Source: Hemerocallis citrina
Lineage: Eukaryota > Streptophyta > Magnoliopsida > Asparagales > Asphodelaceae
NCBI GenBank assembly: GCA_017893485.1
Contig: CM030367.1
Location: 89,726,910 to 89,790,909 of the forward strand
Direction: 5' to 3'
Length of the DNA: 64,000 nt
How positions within the stretch are numbered: position 1 is the stretch's first letter; every line of letters starts with the position of its first letter. The translations under genes were made by a program, and so were the position numbers. This document shows positions 32,938-44,618 of the stretch, piece by piece. A model generated the notes under the pieces. The model was not told the DNA's origin, searched no databases, and worked only from the letters and a program-made list of their open reading frames with translations.

Positions 32938-33152
32938 CAGGGCGAAGCCAGAACAAAATTTTCAGCGGACCAAGAAAAAATTCTATAACTATATATAAAT
33001 TTATAGGTATTTTTCATAATTTTTAGGGGGGTCAAATAATGAAATTTAATAGATTGAAGGGGTTTTAAAAAAAAATTCAAAAAATTTAAGGAATTTTTCA
33101 AAATTTTGGGGGGACCCGGGCCACCCCGGGCCCCCACATAGCTCCGCCCCTG
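32938..33152. mobile_element. 215 bp hAT-type MITE
   Basis: Imperfect TIRs CAGGGCGAAGC (left) and CAGGGGCGGAGC (right, complement), and perfect 8 bp duplications AAATGTTG (32930-32937 and 33153-33160). Confidence 0.8.
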
Positions 33153-33179
33153 AAATGTTGGGAGGCCGGGAGGGGAAAT

Positions 33180-33338
33180 TTGGGATCTTATCCAGCGTTT
33201 TTTTTTTTGTAAAAACGCCGGTGTAGATACCTACTATCCCGACATTTCTCGTAAACACCGGTGAAAAACGTAGTGATAGAGTCGGCTGAAGATAACACTC
33301 GTGAAAATAAAGCCGGATAGCCGTTGCAGTTTGTAGTG
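33180..33338 (+). mobile_element. CACTA-type element end (fragment)
   Basis: Terminates in GTTGCAGTTTGTAGTG, the complement of CACTACAAACTGCAAC. It is preceded by inverted AAAAACGCCGG/CCGGCG-like subterminal motifs shared with 19985-20270. The opposite end was not found. 33339-33449 holds nothing I can name. Confidence 0.45.
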
Positions 33339-33448
33339 GCAGAGTCGATATTACATTAAAAAAAGGTGAGACCTCTTTCGCAGTGCAAGGTGAAGGACGT
33401 TAAAGAAGAAATAGGAAGAAATGGATTAACTGATACTGATGTGATCTC

Positions 33449-33449
<1 letters not shown>

Positions 33450-33491
<42 letters not shown>
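33450..33491 (+). repeat. 42-base poly-C run
   Basis: Uninterrupted C from 33450 to 33491, followed by a CT-rich segment similar to the 5' region of LINE2 on the other strand. Possibly part of the LINE1 leader. Length is likely imprecise. Confidence 0.8.
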
Positions 33492-33493
<2 letters not shown>

Positions 33494-33869
33494 ATCGCCG
33501 GCAACCTTCTCCCTCCACTCCACCCCCTCCATCTTCCTCCTCTACACCGACAACCTTCTCCTTCCCCTTCACCCCTCATCACTTACAACTGAACCTTAAA
33601 CCCAATACTACTTCCTTCTCTTTAAGCTTTAGCTATGGTTATCTGCGAGGCAGAATTGCGGGGATGTGGGCCCAATGAAGGGGTCCACAACACACTGCCC
33701 ACCTCGGGAAACCCACCCCCTCCACCCTCTGCTGCTCCACCGCAGTCACAACCCAATCCCAATCCCCCTCCCCCCTCTTCTCCCTCACCGCAGCTCCTCC
33801 CCTAACCCAACCTACCTCAACCAAGACGTTCATCGTCAACGCAGGTGGGCATGGCAGTTTTCAAAGATG

Positions 33870-36800
33870 CGCACAACGGAGCTCAATGAGCCCATCATCG
33901 GCGCTCGGGGGAAACCTGTGCTCTTATCACCGAACTACCTCGCCTCAGCCTAGAGGAAGGGCCATACGAAGGGGTCCTCCTAGCCACTATGGGCGTAAAA
34001 GGAGCCCCCTTTATGATCATTGGGCCCCTGATTATAAGAGACGTACTTATGGGGGGCAAGTTGGAAGAAGAAGCTATGACAAGTTGCAGGAGGAGGAGTC
34101 TGATACAACTCTTAGAACATCTCACAAACACCTTCTTCAATACCAGCACCAAAACCAACATCTACACCAACAACAACAACACAAACATCATCAACAACAA
34201 CAAGCTCAACACCGTCACATCCACACCAAAAACAGCAATGCCATGTTCATCACCAGCAATAACACCATCCCATGAAACCCTCCCTTCCACACAATAACCA
34301 ACTCCTTATGATCCAACCTCCGAACATTAATCTTCAGTAACAGAGCCGCTCCTCAATTCCAAACACCTCCATCACCCCACCAGCTTCACCCCTACTTCAA
34401 TCTAGCCACCACCCCATACCTCCAGTTTCGAGGTAGTTAGGGCCCCAGAAGGGGGTCCTTCTATCTAAGAAGGAAATGTGGAGCTTGGGGATCAAAGTGG
34501 GGATGCTGCATGTGTGCGAGTAGAGTGCAAGCTCCGAAGATACTCATAGAAATCTGGGGAGATTGGCATACCCACAAGATATCGCAATGGAAAGAAGAAG
34601 GCAACACCATGTTTCAACTACGGTGACTTGGGTTATGTAAGAGCTGATTGCACTAAAGAGATACAGTGTTTGAAGTGCATAAATTGGTGTCATGTATCTT
34701 ATGTGTGCACAAATGTGATTCTCATTGCGACAGAGGATAACAAAGTGGTCGTGCAAGGCCAATCACCTGAGAATCCTATACATGTTAAGCTCACAAGCTG
34801 CCTAGCCACAATCAAACAGGAGGAAGGCTAGCTCAGGCATTGGTGCGCCTTCACCAAAATCAAATCCAGGAGGTCGTCAGAGAATCACTTCCTTGAAGCC
34901 CTAAATTAGAAATGGCCTATGAGAGGTGATCGAGATTGGTAGTGAAAAAGATTTGCCAATTACAATTCCTCATTTCTTTTCCGTCACCAGAGAAGATGAA
35001 GAATGTCACAACTTTGGAAACTGTGGCTTTTGGGAAATTCACCGCTTCATTTGCACCATGGATACCGCAGTTTGGGGCAGAGAGACCACAAGGGGATACT
35101 TATCGGTTTTGGGTTCTCACTCTTCCACTTCAGTGCTGGAAAAAAGAAGCTCTAAAAGAGATTGTTTCTGAATTCGCAACGGTGGTGAAAGTAGACTCGA
35201 AAACAATAAGAAAATTCGATATAATCTCAGCAAAGTTAACGATCCGAAACCCTAATATCTGCCTCATGCCAAGATTTGCAAAGATACTTACTTACAAGGA
35301 TGCTTACATCATCAGATTCGTGCTTGAGTCGAAGGTGGAGCCACTGGAGGAGGGAGCGGTGGCAAAGCACAAGAATCTAGCCCTAAGAGATGACAGAACT
35401 TACAGGCAAGCTGCATCACCGGTGCTAGACACTACCATTGATTGTGCCCATGAGATAGAGCATGCTCATCGGGAACTCATCAGGGTGGCCAGGCAAAGAG
35501 AGGAACGGTGAGAAATGTCTTTAAAATCTGCCACCCCTGCTAGATCTTCCAATGGTCCAGATCTCAGATCTGGATCAAAGATCAAGGATCAAGATCTTCT
35601 TAAAACTAAAAACGGTCAACACCTGAGTGTTTTGGGCAACGAGAGAGAGGTAGAGAGGGAGGCCTCGGTTAGAGTGCCACATAGGGGAGAAACAGCCAAA
35701 GTTAACCTGACAAAAATGGCAAAGTAGTTAAAAAGGGGGGGAAACTCAGATGAGAGGGCAGCTCAGAGTAGTGAAGTCAACCCTCCAAAAGGCGGAGCCC
35801 ATATGGATAATGGCAGAGCTCAGTATAGGTTCGGTGAAATCTCTCATAGGGTGGTTAAGAATAGAAATAGCAGCGCTGCCATCTGTGAAAATAAAAAAGG
35901 AGAAAACGAAGATGAGGATATGAGAGAAGAGGGCTTTGATTTTGAAGAGTTAGCTAAGAAGGGAAAAAGAAGAGCTGCCATCATTCGAAATCAAAAATAT
36001 GGAGATGAAAAGGAGGATAAGAGAGAGGAGGGCGTAGTTTCTGAGGAGCACGTGTGCACCGTAGCTTCGGCCTACCGCATCGCGCATAAGCAGAGTCGAG
36101 GGTCACTCTTCTCTATCTTTTTTTTTGGGCCTACTTGGCCTAGGCTTGAGAAGGAGCCAATTAAGAATAATTATTCTGGGGTTAAATGTGGACTTGGGCC
36201 CACTTTAGCGATTTTTTATGAGTTTAATGAGCCTAATGAGGATGCTACTTCGGTTGGGCCCACAGAGGGGTCCATGGTTCTCGATACGACCCCAAGTGTG
36301 GATTTTGAAACAATTCGGGTAGATGGGCCTACAGAGGGGTCCACTATTCCTAACACTTATGCAAGGGTGGATTTGAGCGTGCATCGGGTAGAGGGGCCTA
36401 TGATTGGGTCCATATCGGTGCTACCTCACAGTGAGTCTGTGTTGGGACCCAAAGTTGGAGTGTTGCATGCAGACTCATCTGTTAGCATTGATGATATGGA
36501 GGTGCGCTTAAATTTGGATGAAGAGTTTATTTACACTGATGATGAGTTAGACGACCCTGAGTTTATAACTGATATGCAGATTAACGTCTTCCCTGAGATG
36601 GTTAATTCTACTTTCCCAGAGTTGGCAGTACAGTGTAGTTCCAGGACATCGAGAGTCCCAGTGAGCTTCAGGATTCAGCGAGTGGCTAAGAGGGCTCATG
36701 TGGAGTCCTTGGACGACTACCTTGAGATTGCCGCGGTGGTCAAGACGACCAAAAATGACGATGGAGGTAAGCGTAGTTTTTTAGCCTCTATTTTTTTTTA

Positions 36801-37014
36801 ATGTTAGATTCTGATGTTTTGTACTTAGCTGAAACTTGTGGCCTAGCGGTGTGCGATTTAGATCGTAATGCTTTCCTGCTTAATAAAATTAGCGGTTGGG
36901 AACGATAGCGGGATCACGTAAATAAGACTATTATCCCCATTTTAAGCCCTTCCTCAAAGAAAGTATTGGAGGAGGGAAACTCCCCCAGGAACACGAGCAG
37001 CCCCCAAAACGTGT
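33870..37014 (+). pseudogene. LINE1 ORF1 (CCHC knuckles plus DUF4283-like domain), broken
   Basis: A Gln/His-rich N-terminal part (33886-34275) precedes a zinc-knuckle pair at about 34596-34716. The first knuckle has lost its second Cys and its His (CFNYGDLGYVRADC), while the second is intact (CLKCINWCHVSYVC). From 34936 the frame runs through a DUF4283-like region with LPLQCWKKEALKEIVSEF and LMPRFAKILTYKDAYIIRF. Then come stops at 35509 and 35725, an acidic linker, and KRAHVESLDDYLEIAA near 36700. A T-run shifts the frame at about 36795. ORF1 proteins bind element RNA; this copy cannot be translated whole. Confidence 0.75.
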
Positions 37015-37060
37015 ATGAGTATCATTTTCTGGAACGTTAGTGGGCTAAGGAGGAGGGGTA

Positions 37061-40000
37061 TGTAACCCCTGTTTTCAATTTTATGTATTTTGGATGTATT
37101 TTTATTTATTTATTTTTGAGTATTTATTCATCTTGTATTTCTCCATCTCTCTTTGGACCATGTATTCGATTTTCATTTCCAATATATCCATTTATTTGAT
37201 TTGTCGTCGTTTTATTTGATCTTCTTCATTCGGTTTGTTTGCCTATTGTTTCATTTCTGATTGATCGAGCCATTATTTTATCCCTATTATTTAATTGTTC
37301 ATGTCCTACTTGTTGATTATTTATTTTCGTTCTTATCTCATCTTTTGGATCGCCCTATATTTTATTGATCGTCCACTTTGATTAAACCCTATTAGATCCA
37401 TTAATACTCTTTATACCAAATCCTATTCAAAACCCTATTTCTTTTGGATCCATTAATCCTATAAACTCATTACCCAAAAAAAAAACTTCAACCCAAAACC
37501 CATTACACCCGTCTACCCACACCCGTGCAAACCAAGAAACCCTAAAACCCAACTATATATTTACACGGTATCCCCCCTGTTCATCTTCATCTAACCTAGC
37601 CGCTTCTCCTACTCATCCTGACCTCCTTCTCATCCCCACTCCTGATCTTTCTTAACCTATCACCCGACCTCTCGTCGCTTCACCACAGTGCTGCCCAGCA
37701 CCTCGCAGCGTTGTCTCCACCCCGTCTCCCCTTCCCTGCCTTCCCAAAGCCGCAGTAACGCCAGAGCAGCGACAGCCCTAAGCTCCAGCGCCCCTTGTGC
37801 TCCCTGTCGCGACTCCACATAGCGGCAGCACAGCACCCTCCCGACGCTATAGACTATGCTTCCCCTATCCTCCTGTCGCGCCGCCAGACCGCAGCCAGGG
37901 CGCAGCAGCCGCAGCATTTTCCCTATGTTGTCTCCATCGACAGCAACAGCGAGCCGCGACTCTACTGTCTATCACCGTTCTCCCGTGCACACCCCTTCGC
38001 TGCCCTCTCTTATGCGCTATGTTCGATCCCATGTGTTCGTGTGATTCGTGAGTCATTCGTAGAGTTCGTGCCCGGGAAACCTCTCCCGTTATTCTTATTC
38101 TTGCTTCGTTCTCGTCGTCGACTATAAGGCAAGTAACTTGTATTCTTTTTTTGTGTAATACAAGTACTAAATATCGTCTGTAGTGTAGTTGTGTTCTAGA
38201 GACAACTCTAGTGCAAAACCCTTGTTGATCTTGTCTCTAGTTGTTTACCCACCCGTAGTTGTCTCATTACACACACGACATGAAATAACTTAGGGATAAT
38301 CACTTCTTGATGTACACACGCATGTTGTTCGTATGATATCGTATGCTTGATTGTGTTTGTCATAGTATAACTTGTTGTAGACTTGCTAAATTTTCATGTT
38401 GCTTGGACATCTAGTATACCCTATTTCACGTTTTGTTGTGATTTGGATGTGTCTCATATGACCTAGTTGATTTTATGCATAGAGAATATTTCTGTATTTG
38501 CTGTTACCCCGTTTTTGTTCAGTATTTTAGACCCTGTTAAGGTCAGTATATGAAAATTATTTGTGAATATGAATTATAGAGAATTCTGTCTACTTTTCAG
38601 AATTTCTGACAAATCTCAGTTTCGATTTATAAGTTGCAAGTTATCACTATTTTACTACAGATGTGTAGAAAATCCAGATTCTGTTTTATATGAATTCTGT
38701 ATGGTTATTTATTTTTATACTGATGCTAAAGATAATATTTTGAACCAATATTTTGCTGAGTACAACTAGACTTGATTAGGATTAACCCCTAATTTTTGTG
38801 AATTTAATTTATGACTTTTACAAACTATTTATGCTTGCAAACAACTACTTTACATGCAGAATTTTCATACTGTTAAGTAAAGAACCTAAATTTCAACCTG
38901 ATTCTACTTGCTGTCTATAAAAACTTTGTGAATATGAGTTGTAGCCTACTGTATCTATTTTATCACTCTTTTGACAGATCTGAATTTCGATATTTATTTT
39001 GTAATCATTGCTGTTTTAGTACTGTTGTGTTTATGATTCCAGATTTACAAATTTGCTGTATCTTACTATTTTCTGATTTTAATTGACTATTCTATCTATG
39101 TTGGAAAATTATAAAACATTATTTTCTGATACTAGACATACTAGGAAATACACCAGATTTTTCTTGGATTTAATCAGTAAGTTTTTGATGCCGTTTTCCT
39201 GTTTATGAATACAAACCTCTGATTTCTGGCTGAACATGTTTTCTGGATGCAAATCTGTTTTGAGACTTGTTTTTGTGAAATACCATATGACTTATATATT
39301 TTTTCTAGATTCGGCCGAAAGTCTATTTTCCAGATTCTCTGACGGATCTAGGTTTGAATGTTTGTGGCAACGGGAATCCCAGATTTGGTGCAGTACTGTC
39401 TTGCTGTCCTAAACTAGAATTTTCATTGTCCTACTCTTTTATGTGTTGTCTTTCACTCGTGCATGTTTATCTTCCAACCTGAACCTGTTACTTGATCATA
39501 CCATGTATTTTTTGCCATGTTTTGTACACGTATATGCCTGTTTGATAATAATAACAAATAACCAAGCCGGGGTTAAGGGAAAGACCTTAGTAGTGGACAA
39601 TATAGGTATGTGTACTCAGAAGGGGGCCCGTGTTTTCCATTACTTGATGCCATGTTTCATAATTACATGATTCATGCTTGTTATTACTTGTTGCCATGTT
39701 TCATGATTACATGATTCATGCTTCTTATTACTTGTTGCCATGTTTCATGATTACATGATTCATGCCTGTTATTACTGTATGCTGCAATGTTTCATGATTA
39801 CATGATTCGTGCTTGTTATTACTATATGATGTCATATTTCATGACTACATGATTCATACTTGTTATTACTATATAATTCCACGAGTTCACGATTACGTGA
39901 TTCGTACTTGTTACTTGCTACTTGTTACTTGACGCCTGAGTACACGGCCCTATAAAAACCCACCACTAGATTTAAAACAAAATTGTTTGAATGTAGCAAC

Positions 40001-40754
40001 CATGTGGTAAAAACCTGGGACGCATGAAGTGCTATCTAGATAGGACTAGATACAAGACTTGAAACAACATGATCATTCGACACTTGCTACTTGTTACTTG
40101 TACATGATACTTGATACTTGACACTTGTTACTCATTACTCGTTTACATGATACTTGTTTACTTGACACTTATTACACGCTACTTGTACTCGTTCATCTTG
40201 CTATGCTAGTTGTTCTATTTTGTTGCCATGTCTATTACATGCTATGTTTTTTCCTCTATTACTCTATATTTGTTTATTATTTTCCTGTACTTGTGCTTGC
40301 ACTACAAGTGACCTGTAACATACATTGAAAAGCGTTTTGTTTTCTTTTTTCCCTTTTCCTATAATTTATTAAATTGCAGATTATGGTGATCAGTTGCCCG
40401 ATGGAGTAGGTGATCTAAGATTCTAGTTGCTAGAGTTCTTTCTATATTTACTTTCCTGCTATTCTTGAATAAATTTAATTTGCTACATAGATTATTTGTA
40501 TTAGGCAATGTGACCCAGAATTGTTAACTTTTTCAGATCTGGTTTATTTGAGATTATTAAATTTTGTTTCAAGTAAATTCTGTTGGTCTATTGATTAATT
40601 TTTGCATGCGTGGTTGATTTTTCCTTGTTTACTTCTTGTTATTCCTGTGAAATGTTGTAAAGATCCTGACAGCTTATGAATGGTAAAAATCATTCGCTGG
40701 ACTTAGTCACGTATCCGTATTCCGTATCTCCTTTTTGGGAAGCGGGGCATGACA
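37061..40754 (+). mobile_element. Solo LTR 1 (TGTAACCCCT family) in LINE1 ORF2
   Basis: TGTAACCCCTG at the left, GGGGCATGACA at the right, perfect 5 bp duplication GGGTA (37056-37060 and 40755-40759). 3694 bp, with no internal region or second LTR, hence a solo LTR or long non-autonomous unit. It contains a GC-rich block (37600-38130) and a conserved AAGCCGGGGT...AGTAGTGG island (39561-39600). The GC block's ORFs lack motifs and are not genes. Such long LTRs suggest a Ty3/gypsy lineage, not proven. Confidence 0.92.
39651..39885 (+). repeat. About 44-47 bp tandem repeats in solo LTR 1
   Basis: Five units of CATGTTTCATGATTACATGATTCATGCTTGTTATTACTTGTTGC, shown by the phase points 39651, 39695 and 39739; later units are slightly longer. 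A TACTTG-rich degenerate tract follows to about 40195. Confidence 0.85.
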
Positions 40755-40759
40755 GGGTA

Positions 40760-41763
40760 AGAGAGAAATGGTTAGGGACGTTATTATTACCTCCAAAGTG
40801 GATGTCGTGGGCCTACAGGAGACGAAACTCACGCATGGGTTTAAACTCAAAAGGTTAGGGGAAGTAGAATCAAGGAGTGGAAAGTAGGTCATTTTATTGG
40901 TGCTTTAGGTGGTATTGCCATCAACTTTAACTCGGATATCGTCACATGTTTAGATGAATTCCGAGGTGATTACTCTCTGTCTATCTGATTGCTTTGTCGG
41001 CCGGACAACTGGTCGCAAACGATTACGGCTGTCTATGGGTCGAATCAATCTAGTACTAGAGGTGCGTTTTGGAATAAGCTCTTTGCAATTCGAGCACGAT
41101 GGCCGAATGACTGGGTTGTTGGGGGTGACTTCAATATTACTAGGTTTGCATTTGAACATCGGGGCCGAGGATCGAGCGATATGCATAGGGAAGAGTTCAA
41201 TATGGTGATTACCGATCTGTAACTGATTGACATGCTAATTATTGATAGACTATTCACTTGGTCGTACAAGAAAGCGACCCCTATTATGACTAAACTGGAT
41301 AGAATCCTTGTCTCACTGGATTGGGAAGTTATATTTCCGATGGCATCTCCATCTCTTTCTCCGTAGGAGAGCAGGACTGCCGAAAACCAAGAAAATTCAG
41401 ATTCGAGAATGCATGACTAGAGATTTAGGGTTTCAACCACATGGTGATGGAAAGTTGGGTGTTACCTACTCGAGGTACAGATCTGCATCCTGTTGGTGTG
41501 AAAGAACTCTGCAGGCTTCGTAATTGATTGCGAAGATGGAACCACACTAGATTCTCGATTATTTGGCGTGCAAAAGAGTCTTTCTTGGAGGGCATAGATG
41601 ACTTAAAAGATTTGATGAGTCTCGTGTCCTATCCAAAGACGAAAGAAACATACTTCTTGAGCTTAGAGACAACATTGCTAATCTTTACAAACTTGAGGAA
41701 ATCAAATGGCAACAGAGGTCCAGGATTTCATGGCTCAAAGAAGGAGACGCGAACATGACCTTC
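40760..41763 (+). pseudogene. LINE1 endonuclease segment between the two solo LTRs
   Basis: Part of ORF2. It carries the catalytic-core motifs LQETKL and GGDFNITRF. Frame changes and stops (TAG at ~40887, TAA at ~41221) disrupt it. The segment ends in GDANMTF at the CCTTC target of solo LTR 2. Confidence 0.85.
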
Positions 41764-44618
41764 TGTAACCCCTATTTCCATTAATACGTATTTTTTCAGG
41801 TATTTTTCTGTATTTTAAATCCTTAGTATCTTGTAACTATTCTTTCTTAATTGATTATATTATTCAAACTACTTTTATGAAGCCAATATTATTATTATTT
41901 TATTTTATCTGAGCCCAATTGTTTATTATAAGCCCAATTTTATAGCCCAAACCAAGTCCTATTCGAAATCACCTTTTATATATATTATTTATTTTAATTG
42001 AGCCCAATCTCATATTCTTTTATTCATATTTATTCTAATTTTTGAAGTCCAATTGTTTAATTAATTATCATAAGCCCAATCATATAACTAGTTGATTAAA
42101 TTATTTTGAGCCCATAAATCAAGCCCAAATCCAACCCAGTACTCATATATATATTGTATAGACTCCATCCTATATGATTACATTCAAATTCCCAAATTTT
42201 CTAATCCACTCATACACTTCTCTCACGTTCTCAACTCTTCTTATTCTGTAACCCCTATAACCCCCCACTCACAATAACCACCCATTACTATATTATTATT
42301 ATATTATTTTTTTCTATTTAAAACCCCTATTCTCTCTCTCTCGTACTCTCTCTCACATGTCTTTCTTTCTATCCCTCCTCTAGTTTCCCAAACAGAACCC
42401 ACTTCTCCATTGCCGTTTCCCCGATCCTCCACCTCGTCTCCCTCACCCCAACCTCCGCTCGAACCCTACCGTCGAGTGCCCTCCTTCCTTTCTCCTCGCC
42501 CTAGCCTCCTCCTGCTCTCTCCCCCTCCCCTGCGTCGCGCCGTGACCACCTCAGCACACGCCCGCACGCAGTCCGGAGCTACTCCTCCTCTTGCTCCTTT
42601 TCTGAAGCCAGCGGTGCCTCTCCTCGACAGCAACTCAGGCCAGCCCCCTGCGCTCCCTGCAGTCAATCCTCCCTACTCCCGATCGTCTCCTCCTCCCCGT
42701 TGTGACCCTGCCGCGACAACAATGCCTTGCCATCAGCCAGGCACCGCCTCTCCTTTGTGACGCAACAGCCCCCAGCCTCCCTAGCATCATCCAGTGCAGA
42801 CGCTGGCCTCCTGACGTCAGCAACAGCGGCGAGCGCTTCCTGCCGTCGCGCCGCATGTCCACCGTGCCACCCTCCTGCAGCGTTTTGACGGCCGCTCCCT
42901 GGTGCCTCGACGACTCCGACAACCCCCCCTGTGGCAGCTAGCGATCGCACCTCGGTCAGTGCAGCCCCTTGGTAGGTGCAGTTGATCATGGGAGTTGATC
43001 ATGTGACGTAGGCCGTTCGTTTGATCATCGTCGCGGTCATGATCATCTTGATTGATTGATTCCTGGCCGTTGTTCACCCATGATCTTGATCCCTTGATCT
43101 CGACTGTCGGATCTACATTGATCATCATCATCTTGATTATCACCATGGGGGTGATCTTGGCCGTTCAATCGCGATCATCATCAACTTCATCATCACCTTC
43201 ATCTGGACCGTCTGATCTTGTTGATCTTGATCTTGATCTTATCCGTGCCAATCTGCACAATCGTTGTTTGATCATCTTGATCTTGATCGTCATCGTGATC
43301 CGTTCGTTGGTTTGTGTTCTTGATTGGTTCGTGTGTTCGTTGGCCGGGAATCCATTCCCGTTATTCTTTTGTCGGATTCATAGTCTACACCCCAAGCAAG
43401 TATCCTCTTGTACAATTCATTTGTTCTCGTACAAGCTTTTTTTGAAAAATACCGCAAGTATATTCTTTGACTTTAATTCGTATTCATCGGTCGAATTAAA
43501 ATCTGTTGCTATACATAATCCGTTAATCCCATATTCCTACATCATCATATGCATTACATGAACATGATTGATACACACATATGTACTCATAGGATTATGC
43601 ATGATATGTGCTTGATTGTCTTACCCGTGATAGTAGATTAAATATGATATCTTGTTATCGTTGATCAAAATTAATAAAAGTAACAAGCCGGGGTATAAGG
43701 GTAAAGATCTAGTAGTGGGCAATATAGAAGAGCGTACTTGGACGGGAGCTCGTGGTTTCCCGATGCAAGTTGCAAGTTTGCAAATTATAAGTTTACATGT
43801 TTCACGCTACAAGTTTACACTCTACATGTTTCATGTTACAAGTTTGCGCGTATCTCGAACAAGATACAACTGACATGTTTTTCCCGAGTACGTGACCTAT
43901 AAAATCCACCACTAGGCCTAAACATAACTTGCTTGCATGCAGCAACCATGTAGTAAAAGTATGAATGCATGAAGTGCTACCTAGATCGAATTAATAAAAG
44001 ACATAAGATTAATACGTGCACTTGCATGATCCAATTACATGTTATATGGTCATGTTGGCTTGTTTACTTGATTACTTGTTTACATGCCACTTATTTCATG
44101 ATGTCTTGTTCATGATCCTGTTTACATATTGCATTTCTCATATTACAAGATTCTTGACTCCATGATATTTTTCCTGCTTCCTGTTTCATTTTATACTTGT
44201 TCCGTTAGCTTGTACAACTTGTGGACCTGTGACTTGCATTAACGGGTATCTTCTTGTTTCTTCTTTTGTGATAATGTACTTGCAGGCCCGAATGGAGAAT
44301 TACCCGAAAGTGTTGCTGATTAACTGTTTTAGTCTTATTTATTTTCATATTGCTTTAGTTCATATTTTATTTCATGCTACTCTCTATTGTAATCGGGAAT
44401 GTTTGACCCGTAACTATGTTTTTATTTCCAACTTTTGGTTATGTTATGGACTATGTCATGTACTTTTGTTATCTTATTGTGATTTTACATGCCTGCGTGG
44501 TTTTGTTGTTATCTTGTTGTTGAGTTACCTGTACAGCTTATGAATGGTGTATTCGCATCATTCGCTGGGCCTCAGTCACGGGCTCGTATTCCCGTATTTT
44601 GGGAAGTGGGGCGTGACA
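41764..44618 (+). mobile_element. Solo LTR 2 (TGTAACCCCT family) in LINE1 ORF2
   Basis: TGTAACCCCTA start, GGGGCGTGACA end, perfect duplication CCTTC (41759-41763 and 44619-44623). 2855 bp, same orientation and layout as solo LTR 1: AT-rich lead, GC-rich block (42390-42980), TGATC-rich segment (43000-43300), and the CAAGCCGGGGTATAAGGG island (43683). It is shorter mainly because it lacks the 44 bp repeat array. Confidence 0.92.
43000..43320 (+). repeat. GATCATC/TTGATC-rich tract in solo LTR 2
   Basis: Dozens of overlapping TGATCATC, CTTGATC and ATCGTC motifs. This is low-complexity sequence that produces a spurious Ile/Ser-rich ORF. Confidence 0.6.

Noticed and set aside
33492..33870. A host gene promoter in the CT-rich sequence after the poly-C
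   Set aside because: Similar CT-rich sequence precedes ORF1 of LINE2 on the other strand, so it is better explained as LINE leader.
42390..42990. Overlapping Pro/Ser/Arg-rich ORFs in solo LTR 2 (and 37640-38130 in solo LTR 1, 580-1100 in the minus LTR)
   Set aside because: All sit in the homologous GC-rich block of one LTR family; frames are not conserved between the copies.
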